The notes below the pieces were generated by a model, which saw only the letters and a list, made by a program, of their open reading frames with translations, was not told the DNA's origin and made no database searches. 64,000 nt of DNA, taken from the NCBI RefSeq assembly GCF_014651875.1, contig NZ_BMXS01000011.1, positions 699-64,698 on the forward strand, given 5' to 3'. This document shows positions 1 through 10,044 of the stretch, one piece after another. Within the stretch, counting starts at the first letter, position 1; every line of letters starts with the position of its first letter. The DNA comes from Litchfieldella qijiaojingensis. GTDB lineage: Bacteria > Pseudomonadota > Gammaproteobacteria > Pseudomonadales > Halomonadaceae. The position numbers and the translations under genes are program-made.

Positions 1-895
1 GGAGATCGTCGCCGATTACCGGGCCTTTGCCGAGAAGCTCGGTGCCCGCGACATTCGCTTCGTGCCGATGTCGGCGCTGGAGGGCGACAACGTGGTCAAC
101 GCCAGCGAGCGCACGCCGTGGTACCAGGGCGAACCGCTGCTCGAGCTGCTGGAGACGGTGGAGATAGTCCACGATCAGAACCTCAGCGACCTGCGCCTGC
201 CGGTGCAGTACGTCAACCGACCGAACCTCGACTTCCGCGGCTACTGCGGCACTCTGGCCGCCGGCATCCTGCGCCCGGGCCAAAAGGTCAAGGCGCTGCC
301 GTCGGGTAAGACCTCGACGGTCGAGCGCCTCGTCACCTTCGACGGCGACCTCGAGGTCGCCTATCCGGGCCAGGCGATCACCGTGACGCTGGAAGACGAG
401 CTCGATATCTCGCGTGGTGACTGGCTGGTCGAGGCCGAGGCCGAGGTGCCGCTGTCGAACGCCTTCACGGCCGACATCGTGTGGATGCACGACACGCCGA
501 TGGAAGCCGGCAAGCTCTACGATTTCAAGCTGGCGACGCGCGACCTGTCCGGCGAGATCCGCACCATCGAGCATCAGATCGACGTCAACACCCTCGAGCA
601 TCATCCGGCCGAGCGACTCGAGCTCAACGCCATCGGCCACTGCCGGGTGGAACTGACCAGCGCGGTGCCAGTGGACGACTACCGCCAGAGCCCTGGCACC
701 GGCAGCTTCATCGTCATCGACCGTCTGACCAACGTCACGGTGGGGGCGGGGATGATCCGTGGCATCGCCGAAGCTCAGGCCAGGTCGACCACGCAGGTGG
801 ACTGGGAAGCCTTCGAGATCGAGCTGAACGCCTTGATCCGCAAGCACTTCCCGCATTGGGAGGCCAAGGATGTGCGCGAGTTGCTGAAGCGCTGA
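1..895 (+). CDS. cysN: Sulfate adenylyltransferase subunit 1, C-terminal part (cut by window start)
   Basis: The reading frame is open from base 2 and ends at a TGA at 893-895, giving about 297 residues of the C-terminal part. CysN is the GTPase subunit of ATP sulfurylase and drives formation of adenosine 5'-phosphosulfate in assimilatory sulfate reduction. The visible part covers the end of the G domain and the EF-Tu-like beta-barrel domains, with stretches typical of CysN such as [18 protein letters not shown] and GAGMIRG. The protein stops shortly after the barrel, so this is a stand-alone CysN and not a CysNC fusion with an APS kinase. The 5' end and cysD lie outside the window. Confidence 0.93.
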   Translation, partial: EIVADYRAFAEKLGARDIRFVPMSALEGDNVVNASERTPWYQGEPLLELLETVEIVHDQNLSDLRLPVQYVNRPNLDFRGYCGTLAAGILRPGQKVKALPSGKTSTVERLVTFDGDLEVAYPGQAITVTLEDELDISRGDWLVEAEAEVPLSNAFTADIVWMHDTPMEAGKLYDFKLATRDLSGEIRTIEHQIDVNTLEHHPAERLELNAIGHCRVELTSAVPVDDYRQSPGTGSFIVIDRLTNVTVGAGMIRGIAEAQARSTTQVDWEAFEIELNALIRKHFPHWEAKDVRELLKR

Positions 896-924
896 CCGGC
901 ACGAGCCGTATCATGACCGACGAC

Positions 925-950
925 GCCCCGGGATCGCATGATTCCGGGGC
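925..950. terminator. Hairpin after cysN, possible terminator
   Basis: GCCCCGG at 925-931 pairs with CCGGGGC at 944-950. The stem can extend inward through a G-T pair and ATC/GAT to a GCAT loop. It lies 30 bases after the cysN stop. There is no clear T-run after it, so intrinsic termination is uncertain. Confidence 0.45.
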
Positions 951-1007
951 TGCCGTGTTGAACCCCACAGGTTACCCTGGGTCGGAACTGTCAGGGGACC
1001 CGCCGCC

Positions 1008-1682
1008 ATGATCGTGATTGCCGTCATTCTGCTGCTGTTGCTGTTCATCCTGCCGAATGTCTGGGCCAAGTGGGTGCTGCAACGGTATTCGCGCCCACGC
1101 GCCGACTATCCAGGAACCGGAGGGGAGCTGGCTCGACACCTGATCGAGCGCTTGGGCTTGGAAGGGGTGACGGTGGAGGTCACCGAGTATGGCGATCACT
1201 ACGATCCGACTTCGCGTAGGGTGCGTCTCTCCGCGGAGCATTTCGAGGGGCGTTCGCTGACCGCTGTGACCGTGGCGGCCCATGAGGTGGGCCACGCAAT
1301 CCAGCATCATCACGGTTACCAGCCACTGTTGATGCGCACGCGCCTGGTGGGGGTTGCCCAGAGCGCGGAGAAGCTGGGGGCCGGCCTGATGATGGCTGCG
1401 CCATTGTTGTTCGTGCTGACGCGCACGCCCGGTGGCACCGCCCTCGTGGTCATCGCCGCCATCCTCAGCTTCGGTACCGCGGCGATGGTGCACCTGATCA
1501 CCCTGCCGGTGGAGTTCGATGCCAGCTTCCAGCGTGCTCTGCCGCTGCTCAAGCAGTACCTCCCGCCCTATGACATGCCGGCGGCCCGCCATCTGCTTAC
1601 CGCCTGCGCCTTCACCTACGTGGCCGCCTCGCTGGCCAGCATCCTCAACCTGGGCAGGTGGCTGGTGATTCTGCGCCGCTGA
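1008..1682 (+). CDS. Membrane zinc metallopeptidase, YugP-like family
   Basis: This 224-residue protein begins with a hydrophobic segment (residues 1-20). It carries the zinc-binding HEVGH motif near residue 92, followed by an Ala/Leu-rich membrane region (about residues 120-160) and another hydrophobic stretch near the C-terminus. This layout matches the neutral zinc metallopeptidase family typified by YugP (Zn_peptidase_2). The physiological substrate of these membrane proteases is not well known. The start at 1008 is preceded by AGGGGA. It stands alone between cysN and a repeat-rich spacer. Confidence 0.85.
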   Translation: MIVIAVILLLLLFILPNVWAKWVLQRYSRPRADYPGTGGELARHLIERLGLEGVTVEVTEYGDHYDPTSRRVRLSAEHFEGRSLTAVTVAAHEVGHAIQHHHGYQPLLMRTRLVGVAQSAEKLGAGLMMAAPLLFVLTRTPGGTALVVIAAILSFGTAAMVHLITLPVEFDASFQRALPLLKQYLPPYDMPAARHLLTACAFTYVAASLASILNLGRWLVILRR

Positions 1683-1683
1683 C

Positions 1684-1860
1684 ATGGGGCGCCTGCGGCG
1701 CCAATCGCGCAGAAGATCTGCGCTCCCACGGGGTGGGTGGCCATGCGGGGGTGGTGGCGCAATTTATTGCGCGATGGGTGTGGCACCGCCCCGAGAATGC
1801 CGGCCTGGCGGCCGGATCGCGCTCGCGAGCGTTCCTACCGGTGCCGTGCTGCATCTCCTG
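1684..1860. repeat. REP-like palindrome cluster
   Basis: The spacer between the peptidase and the DUF1289 gene is made largely of short palindromes. These are GGCGCC-tgc-GGCGCC at 1688-1702, a GCGCAG/CTGCGC hairpin near 1708-1724, GCGCAAT-tt-ATTGCGC at 1757-1772 and a CCGGCC/GGCCGG hairpin near 1800. The 28 bases at 1703-1730 recur exactly at 12496-12523. The GCGCAAT/ATTGCGC hairpin recurs at 33377-33392. This points to an interspersed palindromic element family. Confidence 0.65.
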
Positions 1861-1873
1861 GCGATGGCGGGCG

Positions 1874-2071
1874 TCATTCGCTGTGGTTGCTGCCCTTGCG
1901 CTGTGGCAGTTCGTTCATGATGGCGTGGCGTTCGGCATCGCTGAGCGACGACCAGGCGGCGATTTCGTCCAGCGTGCGGTGGCAGCCGAGGCAGTAGTGG
2001 CCGCCCGTGGGCAGGCGGCAGACGCCCGTGCAGGGCGAGGCGATCCGCTGGGGCGGGGTGGCATCGCTCAT
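1874..2071 (-). CDS. DUF1289 family protein
   Basis: This 65-residue protein has the DUF1289 pattern: CTGVC near residue 14, CLGC near residue 27, then RTLDEIAAW. The four cysteines look like a small metal-binding site. The function of the family is not established. Its ATG overlaps the TGA of the adenosyltransferase gene (ATGA at 2068-2071), so it is translationally coupled as the last gene of the mutase operon. Such genes are often found beside unrelated genes, so this position does not prove a role in the pathway. Confidence 0.85.
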   Translation of the reverse strand: MSDATPPQRIASPCTGVCRLPTGGHYCLGCHRTLDEIAAWSSLSDAERHAIMNELPQRKGSNHSE

Positions 2072-2631
2072 CGGTTGGCGCCGGGCACCCAGAGCACGTC
2101 GTCCGCGCCGTTGGCGTTGGCCGTGCGGGCCGCGACGAACAGCAGGTCCGAGAGTCGGTTCATGTAACGCAGGACCTCGGGGTTTACGGGCTGGGTCTCC
2201 ATGAGCCGGGCGATCAGCCGTTCGGCGCGCCGGGCGATGGTGCGGGCCAGGTGCAGGTGGGCGGCCAGCGGCGTGCCGCCGGGGAGAATGAACGAGCGCA
2301 GGCTGGCGAGGTGCTCGTTGAGCGCATCGATGCGTTCCTCCAGGTAGTCGACCTGCGAGGCCGCCACGCGAAGCGGCGGATGCTTGGAAGCGTCCTGCTC
2401 CGGGGTGCAGAGGTCGGCGCCGACGTCGAACAGGTCGTTCTGGATCCGCGCCAGCACCTGGTGCAGCTCGCCTTCGGCATGCAGCTGGGCCAGGCCGAGG
2501 GCGGCGTTGGTCTCGTCCACCGTGCCGTAGGCTTCCACGCGCAGGTCGTGTTTCGGCACCCGGCTGCCGTCGCCGAGCCCTGTGTCGCCCTTGTCGCCGG
2601 TGCGGGTGTAGATCTTGTTGAGCTTCACCAT
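2068..2631 (-). CDS. Cob(I)alamin adenosyltransferase, PduO type
   Basis: This 187-residue enzyme transfers the adenosyl group of ATP to cob(I)alamin, making the adenosylcobalamin needed by B12-dependent mutases. Family signatures are TRTGDKGDTGLGDG at residues 9-22 (ATP site), RSFILPGG near residue 112 and the RRAERL helix near 134. The length is normal for the single-domain PduO/MMAB type. It overlaps the end of meaB by 7 bases and is followed by the coupled DUF1289 gene. Its place in an operon with the mutase subunits and MeaB fits a role in loading cofactor onto that mutase. Confidence 0.93.
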   Translation of the reverse strand: MVKLNKIYTRTGDKGDTGLGDGSRVPKHDLRVEAYGTVDETNAALGLAQLHAEGELHQVLARIQNDLFDVGADLCTPEQDASKHPPLRVAASQVDYLEERIDALNEHLASLRSFILPGGTPLAAHLHLARTIARRAERLIARLMETQPVNPEVLRYMNRLSDLLFVAARTANANGADDVLWVPGANR

Positions 2632-3572
2632 GTGTCTCGCCTTGCCTCCGGGTCCGTCGCGGCCTCGTCCCCGGCCAGGGTCTGGAGGGCCTTGCGGTAG
2701 GTGTCGCGCAGGGTCGGCTCGTCGAGGAGCTGGGGCTGTTCCCCGAGCAGCTCCGCCACCCGGCGTACGATCAGCGACTGGACATGATAGCGCCGCCGCA
2801 GGCGACGTGTCTCCGTTGGGTCGCGCCGTTTGCTCAGCCAGTCGAGGTGCTGGCTGATGGCGTCATCCAGCTCGGCCAGGCCTGCCTCGCCGTCCTGCGT
2901 CACCTCGATGACCGGTGGCAGCCAGGTGCGGGTGTCGCGGTGGCGTTGCACGATGCCGCGCACTTCCGAGGCGGTCTTCCTGGCGCCGACCAGGTCGGCC
3001 TTGTTGATGACGTAGATATCCGCCAGTTCGAGAATCCCGGCCTTCATCGCCTGCACGGCGTCGCCGGCGTTAGGCTGTAGCACCATGACCAGGCTGTCCA
3101 CTGCGTGGCGCACGGCGTGCTCGGCCTGGCCGACCCCGACGGTTTCCAGCAGCACCTCGCAAAAGCCGTGGCTGTCCAGGGCGTCCAGCAGGTCCGCCAC
3201 GTTGTCGGCCAGGCCGTCATTGGCGGAGCGGCTGGAGAGGGAGCGGATGTAGAGCTCGGGCTCGTTGACGATGTTGTCCATGCGGATGCGGTCGCCGAGG
3301 ATCGAGCCGCCGGAGAGCGGGCTGGTCGGGTCGATTCCCAGGATGGCGATGCCGCCCTGGTCACGGCAGGCGGCCAGGCGTCGCTTGGCGAGGCGGCTGA
3401 CCAGGGTGCTTTTGCCCGCGCCGGGGGCGCCGGTGAAACCGATCCGCGTGGTGTCGCGGTCGGAGGTGGGCTGGCGCGCCCCATGGTCGAGACTCTCGGC
3501 CACGGAGGCCGAGGCGAGCTTGGTGAGGGTGCGACCCAGGGCGCGGCGTGAGCGGGGATCGAGCCGGGTCAT
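2625..3572 (-). CDS. meaB: Methylmalonyl-CoA mutase-associated GTPase MeaB/ArgK
   Basis: This 315-residue G3E-family GTPase gates cofactor delivery to, and protects, adenosylcobalamin-dependent acyl-CoA mutases. The P-loop GAPGAGKST lies at about residues 49-57, a Mg-binding ETVGVGQ stretch near 143, and the base-recognition NKAD near 190. The C-terminal arm is the dimerisation region of the family. It overlaps the adenosyltransferase by 7 bases and starts 3 bases after the CoA-transferase stop, so it belongs to the same transcript as the mutase genes. Confidence 0.93.
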   Translation of the reverse strand: MTRLDPRSRRALGRTLTKLASASVAESLDHGARQPTSDRDTTRIGFTGAPGAGKSTLVSRLAKRRLAACRDQGGIAILGIDPTSPLSGGSILGDRIRMDNIVNEPELYIRSLSSRSANDGLADNVADLLDALDSHGFCEVLLETVGVGQAEHAVRHAVDSLVMVLQPNAGDAVQAMKAGILELADIYVINKADLVGARKTASEVRGIVQRHRDTRTWLPPVIEVTQDGEAGLAELDDAISQHLDWLSKRRDPTETRRLRRRYHVQSLIVRRVAELLGEQPQLLDEPTLRDTYRKALQTLAGDEAATDPEARRDTW

Positions 3573-3575
3573 GCG

Positions 3576-4754
3576 TTAGCCTCCCTCGGCGTCGTGCGGC
3601 TGGTGGATGTCCCAGCGCCGGCCCTGCAACGGTTCGCTGTCTTCGCCGAGCAGCGGTGGGGGGCCATAGCGCGGCGGCTGGTCCGGCAGCTTGATCGGGT
3701 TGCCCACCATGCGGATCTCGCCATGGGACGTGGGCACCGAGACCACCATCTGACGCGACTGGGTCAGCGCCGACTCGAGGGCCGTCTCCAGGCTCTGCAC
3801 GCCCGCCACCACCACGCCCAGGGGCGAGAGCCGATCTACCCAGCTGTCGGTGGTGCCGGTCGACAGCACCGCCTGGATGTCGTCGACCACGCGCTCGCGA
3901 TTCGCGGCGCGCGCCTCCATGGTCGAGCGGCGGGGGTCGTCGATCCATTCCGGATGCCCGACTTCGCGGCAGAAGTCCGCCCAGAAGCCGTCGTGAGTGA
4001 TGAACAGCGCCAGGTGGCCGTCCCGGGTGCCGAAGATCTGGGCCGGGACGATGTAGGGGTGGCCGCCGCCGGGATAGCGCTCGACCTTCTGCCCGGCGTT
4101 GAGATAGGCGCTGGCGAGATAGTTCAACTGCGAGAGCATGGTGTCGTAGAGGGACACGTCGACCTGGCCGCCACGGCCCTCCACCAGCTTGGCGGTCAGG
4201 CCTAGCGCGCCCATGATGCCCGCGGAGTTGTCGACCACGGAGTAGCCCGTTTTCACCGGCGGGCCGTCGGGGTCGCCGGTCATGGCCATGACTCCCGCCA
4301 GCGCCTGGATGACGTAGTCGTAGGCGGGCTTGTCGGCGAAAGGGCCGTCCAGCCCGTAGCCGGTGAGGGCGAGGCACGCGAGCTTCTCGTTGTGTATGCG
4401 CAGGGCATCGTAGGTCAGGCCCAGCTTGCGGATCGCGGCAGGGCGGATGTTGGTGAGCAGGGCGTGCGACGACGCGACCAGCTCGGCGAGCCGCCCTTTC
4501 CCGGCCTCGCTGGTGAGGTCCAGGCAGAGGCTGTGCTTGTTGCGGTTGAGGCTGGCGAAGTAGGCGTTGTGGGGTCCGATGTAATTCGGTCCGATCTGGC
4601 GCCCGATGTCGCCCTGTCCGGGCGCTTCGATCTTGATCACTTCCGCCCCCAGGTCGGCCAGCAGCATGCCGCAGTAAGGCCCGGCCAGCATATGGCTCAC
4701 CTCGAGGATGCGAATGCCGGCGAGCGGGCCCTGGGCGTGGGTGGCATCGTTCAT
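3576..4754 (-). CDS. Family III CoA-transferase (CaiB/BaiF type)
   Basis: This 392-residue protein has the family III core: GIRILEVSHMLAGPYCGMLLADLGAEVIKIEAPG near the N-terminus and a likely catalytic aspartate in the AYDYVIQAL region. These enzymes move CoA between acyl-CoA and free acids. The ATG at 4754 was chosen because it overlaps the TGA of the mutase small subunit (ATGA) and is followed directly by the conserved N-terminus; an upstream in-frame ATG would lie inside that gene. In this operon the likely job is activating an imported acid with CoA from succinyl-CoA or acetyl-CoA. The exact donor and acceptor cannot be read from sequence. Confidence 0.88.
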   Translation of the reverse strand: MNDATHAQGPLAGIRILEVSHMLAGPYCGMLLADLGAEVIKIEAPGQGDIGRQIGPNYIGPHNAYFASLNRNKHSLCLDLTSEAGKGRLAELVASSHALLTNIRPAAIRKLGLTYDALRIHNEKLACLALTGYGLDGPFADKPAYDYVIQALAGVMAMTGDPDGPPVKTGYSVVDNSAGIMGALGLTAKLVEGRGGQVDVSLYDTMLSQLNYLASAYLNAGQKVERYPGGGHPYIVPAQIFGTRDGHLALFITHDGFWADFCREVGHPEWIDDPRRSTMEARAANRERVVDDIQAVLSTGTTDSWVDRLSPLGVVVAGVQSLETALESALTQSRQMVVSVPTSHGEIRMVGNPIKLPDQPPRYGPPPLLGEDSEPLQGRRWDIHQPHDAEGG

Positions 4755-5146
4755 TGCAGTTGCCTCTCGATGTCGCTGAGGACGTCTTCCAGGGGCATTT
4801 CCGAGGTATAGACCCCGCATGCCCCCGCGTTCAGCAGCGCCTCGCGGTCCTTCTCGGGAATGGTGCCGCCCACGAAGATCTTGATGTCGCCGGCATCGTA
4901 CTCCTTCAGACAGCGCATGGTCTCGTTCACCAGCTCCATGTGGCTGCCCGACAGCATGCTCAGTCCCACCACATCCACGTCCTCGTCCACCGCGACCTTG
5001 GCGATGTACTCGGCGCTCTTGCGCAGCCCGGTGTAGATCACCTCCGCGCCTGCGTCGCGCAGGGCCAGGGCGATCACCTTGGCGCCCACGTCGTGGCCGT
5101 CGAGGCCGGGCTTGGCGATCAGGATTCTCTTGCCTTTCAAACTCAT
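4751..5146 (-). CDS. B12-binding small subunit of acyl-CoA mutase
   Basis: This 131-residue protein is a stand-alone cobalamin-binding domain. It has the base-off/His-on motif DGHDVGAKV (DxHxxG, residues 16-21), followed by LSMLSGSH near residue 62 and FVGGTIP near 91. It provides the cobalt-coordinating histidine for the separate catalytic subunit encoded just upstream. The ATG at 5146 is preceded by GGAG. The gap to the large-subunit stop is 52 bases. Split architecture occurs in isobutyryl-CoA, 2-hydroxyisobutyryl-CoA and some methylmalonyl-CoA mutases. Confidence 0.92.
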   Translation of the reverse strand: MSLKGKRILIAKPGLDGHDVGAKVIALALRDAGAEVIYTGLRKSAEYIAKVAVDEDVDVVGLSMLSGSHMELVNETMRCLKEYDAGDIKIFVGGTIPEKDREALLNAGACGVYTSEMPLEDVLSDIERQLQ

Positions 5147-5198
5147 GGGATTTCTCCGGTGACGATGGGCGGGGGCCGACCGGCCTGTCGGGCTCCGC

Positions 5199-6811
<1,613 letters not shown>

Positions 6812-6815
<4 letters not shown>

Positions 6816-7588
6816 CGGGTCCTCCTGCTGTTCAGCACCTTGTCGGCGGCTTCCCAGTGGTCGTCGTGGGTCCAGGTCGCAACGAAATGGCGGGTCTCGA
6901 TGGCCTCGAGCGCGGCCGGCGGCTGGCCATCGAGATGGGCGCTGGCCAGCGCCTTGAAGGCCCGGAGCACTTGCGGGACCTGGGCGAGGATGGGCCGGCA
7001 GAACGCCGCCACGCTGTCGTCGAGCGTTTCGCCGGGCGCGGTGGCCTGGTCGATCAGGCCGATGCGCAGCGCGTCGTCGGCCGTGAGCAGTTCGGCCCGC
7101 GACAGCAGGCGCAGGGCTTGGGTCGCGCCCACGCGATGCAGCAGCCGGCTGCCGCCGCCCCAGGCGGTGGAGATGTTGAGCTTGCCCTGGATGAAGCCGA
7201 TGCGGCTGGTGGGGCCGGCGACGATGAAATCGCAGGCCACGGCGAGTTCCGCACCGCCGCCCAGGGCGTCGCCGTTCAGGGCGGCGATGACCGGAACGGG
7301 AAAGCGCGAGATCGCATCGAGGGCACGCCGGGCGTCACGGCTCATGGCCTCGGCGGCCGCGTCGGAGCGCACCGCCGAGAGATCGCGCAGATCGCCACCG
7401 GCGGCAAAGCTCTTGTCGCCGGCGCCGGTCAGCACCGCAGCCCTGAGCCCGGGCGTCTCGGCGTGTTGCGTGAAGACGTCGGCGATGTCGTCGAGCACCT
7501 CGCGGGACAGGGCGTTGCGTTTCTCCGGGCGGTTGATGGTCACCCGCAGCAGGGGGCCATCCATCGCGACGAGGAGATGATCGGCCAT
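6812..7588 (-). CDS. Crotonase-fold enzyme, possible acyl-CoA decarboxylase
   Basis: This 258-residue protein of the enoyl-CoA hydratase/isomerase superfamily has oxyanion-hole sequences FAAGGDL (residues 61-67) and NGDALGGGAELA (105-116). Glu114 matches the first catalytic glutamate of enoyl-CoA hydratase, but the second is replaced: the segment reads FIQGKLNI, with Lys136 at that place, followed by WGGG (143-146). A WGG at this point is a feature of the ECHDC1-type ethylmalonyl/methylmalonyl-CoA decarboxylases. A normal hydratase reaction is therefore doubtful. It is the first gene of the mutase operon, with GGAGAA before its ATG and a strong promoter upstream. Confidence 0.82.
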
Positions 7589-7628
7589 CGGCGTTCTCCG
7601 GTCTTGTGTTTTTTCTGCATATCGAATG

Positions 7629-7658
7629 ACTATACGTATAGGTGAAAAATATTGTCAA
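7629..7658 (-). promoter_or_regulatory. Sigma-70 promoter with overlapping palindromic operator
   Basis: On the minus strand TTGACA (7658-7653) and TATAGT (7634-7629) are separated by 18 bases, upstream of the crotonase gene. A perfect 12-bp palindrome, CTATACGTATAG at 7630-7641, covers most of the -10 box. A repressor bound there would block RNA polymerase. The adjacent IclR-family gene is the obvious candidate regulator; this link is inferred. Confidence 0.7.
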
Positions 7659-7805
7659 GCGGCCTGCAAAGGAGAGTCGGCAATTGGGCGGGGCGCTGCC
7701 CTGACGCGACGCATGGCCTCGGCTCCCGGCCGGGAGCCGAGGTGGAGTAGGAGAGGATGAGGGTGCCCGCCCTGACAGGCGAGCACAGGCAGCTTTCGGA
7801 GAAGG

Positions 7806-8588
7806 CTAGAGCGTGGTCAGGCGGTCACCGTGACGAATCAGGGTGTCAAGGTAGTGCTCGAGCTGGCGTGACATGCGCTCCATCGGGCCGGCGATCGCCA
7901 CGCCCAGGGGCTCGCCGTAGACCTGGCGGGCAATGGCGATGGCCATGACGTCATCGACGTTCTCGCCCCGCGTGATGAAGTAGCCGCGACGGCGGCTCTC
8001 CACGATGTCGTCCATCAGCTGATGGCGGTCGGTGAGCGTTCGGCCCGTGGCCGGGGTGAGCGGCAGTCGCTCGAGCAGCCCCCGCAGGCGCTGCTCGGTT
8101 TCCTGCCCCAGCATGGCCTTGCCGATGGCGCTGGAGTGAAGCGGCTTGGCGTCGCCCGGGCGTGCGGCGTAACGCACGGTGTGGGTGCCTTCGATGATCT
8201 CCAGGTAGACCACGCCGTCGCCCTGGCGCTTGCCGAGGATCACCGTTTCGCCGAGTTCGTCGCGCAGTTCGTGCAGTATGGGGGACACGCTTTCCAGCAG
8301 CGGGTCGTGGGTGGCGATGGCCTGGGCGACCTGCAGCAGGCGCTTGGTGGGATAGACACGCTTCTTCTGCTCGAGGACGTAAACGTAACCCAGCGCCTGC
8401 AGGGTCTTGATCAACGCATGGCAGCTGCTGACCGGGGTGTCGATGCGCTTGGCCAGGTCGCTGAGCGACAACGGCGTCTGGTCGTCGGCAAAGGCCTCGA
8501 AGAGGCTGAGGGTGCGTGCCGCCGTCTTGACGCTCTCGGGCTTGCCGCGTTCCGCGGGGTCTCCGGCTGACCGGGGGTTTCGTTTCAT
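7806..8588 (-). CDS. IclR-family transcriptional regulator
   Basis: This 260-residue protein has an N-terminal winged helix-turn-helix (ARTLSLFEAFADDQTPLSLSDLAKRID, about residues 22-50) and a C-terminal IclR effector-binding domain with GYFITRGENVDDVMAIAIA near residue 200. These regulators sense small carboxylates or aromatics and usually control neighbouring catabolic operons. The start at 8588 (MKRNPRSA) leaves a normal N-terminus; an in-frame ATG upstream would add an unconserved tail. It lies between the mutase operon (same strand) and the TRAP transporter (divergent), so it may control both. Confidence 0.9.
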   Translation of the reverse strand: MKRNPRSAGDPAERGKPESVKTAARTLSLFEAFADDQTPLSLSDLAKRIDTPVSSCHALIKTLQALGYVYVLEQKKRVYPTKRLLQVAQAIATHDPLLESVSPILHELRDELGETVILGKRQGDGVVYLEIIEGTHTVRYAARPGDAKPLHSSAIGKAMLGQETEQRLRGLLERLPLTPATGRTLTDRHQLMDDIVESRRRGYFITRGENVDDVMAIAIARQVYGEPLGVAIAGPMERMSRQLEHYLDTLIRHGDRLTTL

Positions 8589-8906
8589 CGCCTGTTCTCT
8601 CTTTGCAATACGGGACACGGCCCGGGAGCTTACATGAGGCTCGGCCGATTGCCAGCCCGTCGTCAGGGGCAAGCGCGGGGACGGGGGCAGCCGTGTCGCC
8701 CGGTTCGGCTAAAGTATAAGCGATTTCGGCTTTATGAAAAACATTACATAGGGAGGAAAAAGTGCTAGCGTGGGACTATTAATAACTACATCGTCCGGAA
8801 GCGGCCGTCACGCGTCGCTATCCGGAGACCACGACTCCCAGGGAAGGTGCCACCGCCGGTGGGCATGCCATCGTAAGGACTCGCATATGCCAGGAGGACA
8901 ACAACA
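8589..8906. other. Divergent intergenic region between iclR and TRAP genes
   Basis: This 318-base spacer contains an AT-rich patch at about 8708-8790 in otherwise GC-rich DNA, which is the likely promoter area. I could not find a convincing -35/-10 pair. The element CTATACGTATAG seen upstream of the mutase operon is not repeated here. An AGGAGG ribosome site lies at about 8892 ahead of the TAXI gene. No coding sequence is evident. Confidence 0.4.
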
Positions 8907-9926
8907 ATGCCAGCTACAACCAACGGCACAGCCAGACACTATCTGAATGCGTTCACCCTGGGCGCAGCGGGGATCGTCGCAGCGAGCCTGTTGCCGCTCA
9001 CCGCCGAGGCCCAGGCCAGGCTCGCCATGGGCGCGACCCACAGCGGATCGGCCTTCTATTCCTATCAGGTCGCTGTGGTGTCCGACTGGAACGACACCGT
9101 CGAAGGCGTTGGGATGAGCGTCCAGGAACTGGGCGGGGCCGCCGCCTCGACACAGGCCTTGCTGCGCGGAGAGGTGGACATGGGGATCGCGGTGACCTCC
9201 TCCGACCATCAAGCCGTCCAGGGCGAGGGGGACTACGGTTCGCCGGCGGAGAACCTGCGGACGCTGTACTTCTTCGCGCCGCTGCCCTTGAACTGGGTCG
9301 TGTCGGCCGATGCCGACATCGCCGGCCTCGATGACCTGGCCGGGCGCGATTTCAATCCCGGTGGGCGCGGCACCGCCACGGAGGGCCAGACGGAGACCGC
9401 GCTGGAGATCCTCGGCATCGAGCCCAACTACTATCGCGCCGGTGGCAGCGACGCGCTGGATGCCTACCAGAACCGGCGTCTCGATGCCTTCGTGAAAGCC
9501 GGCCTGCATCCCGATGGCTACATCCAGCAAGCCCATTCGTCGCGGCCGGTGCGGCTATTGTCGATGACCCCGGACCAGGCGCAACAGGTGGCCGATGCCC
9601 GGCCGTACTTCAGCGTCGGCGAGGTCGATCCCGCTGACTTCTATGGCGAACAGGAAAGCCCCTTGATCACCATCCAGACCGGGATCGGCATCAACACCAC
9701 CAGCGAGCTCGCTGAGGAAGCCGCCTACGGTATCGTGGCGCGCGCGTTTTCCGAGGAGGGGATCCAGGCCGCGGCCGACGGCTATGCGCCCGCCGCCCAG
9801 GTCGATCCGCTGCAGCTGACGCTCAACGCCAGCGTGGCTCCCCTGCATGCCGGGGTGGTGCGTTACCTGAAGGAACAGGGACACGAGGTTCCCCAGCGCC
9901 TGGTGCCGCCGGAATACACCGAGTGA
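8907..9926 (+). CDS. TAXI-family TRAP transporter solute-binding protein
   Basis: This 339-residue exported protein has a signal peptide of about 35 residues (hydrophobic core GAAGIVAASLLPLTAEAQA). A TAXI-type binding domain follows: MGATHSGSAFYSYQVAVV after the signal, and the GGRGTATEGQTETALEILGI region near residue 155. TAXI proteins deliver ligand to fused TRAP permeases. Known ligands of the family include glutamate and other organic acids, but the ligand here cannot be read from sequence. It is the first gene of a three-gene plus-strand unit divergent from iclR, and probably imports the acid used by the mutase operon. Confidence 0.92.
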   Translation: MPATTNGTARHYLNAFTLGAAGIVAASLLPLTAEAQARLAMGATHSGSAFYSYQVAVVSDWNDTVEGVGMSVQELGGAAASTQALLRGEVDMGIAVTSSDHQAVQGEGDYGSPAENLRTLYFFAPLPLNWVVSADADIAGLDDLAGRDFNPGGRGTATEGQTETALEILGIEPNYYRAGGSDALDAYQNRRLDAFVKAGLHPDGYIQQAHSSRPVRLLSMTPDQAQQVADARPYFSVGEVDPADFYGEQESPLITIQTGIGINTTSELAEEAAYGIVARAFSEEGIQAAADGYAPAAQVDPLQLTLNASVAPLHAGVVRYLKEQGHEVPQRLVPPEYTE

Positions 9927-10014
9927 TGGCGTCCGACAGGGCCGCCAGCACGTGCCAACCATGACATTTCAAGTCGTCAGTGGGCGGGGCCGCGGCATGG
10001 CCTCCGCTCGCTGC

Positions 10015-10032
10015 CAAGGTCCGGGGACCTTG
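10015..10032. other. Short hairpin between TAXI and permease genes
   Basis: CAAGGTCC at 10015-10022 pairs perfectly with GGACCTTG at 10025-10032. It sits just before the permease ribosome site (GAGGG near 10032). It could lower permease synthesis relative to the abundant binding protein, which is a common arrangement; that role is inferred. Confidence 0.4.
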
Positions 10033-10044
10033 AGGGTCTAGCGT

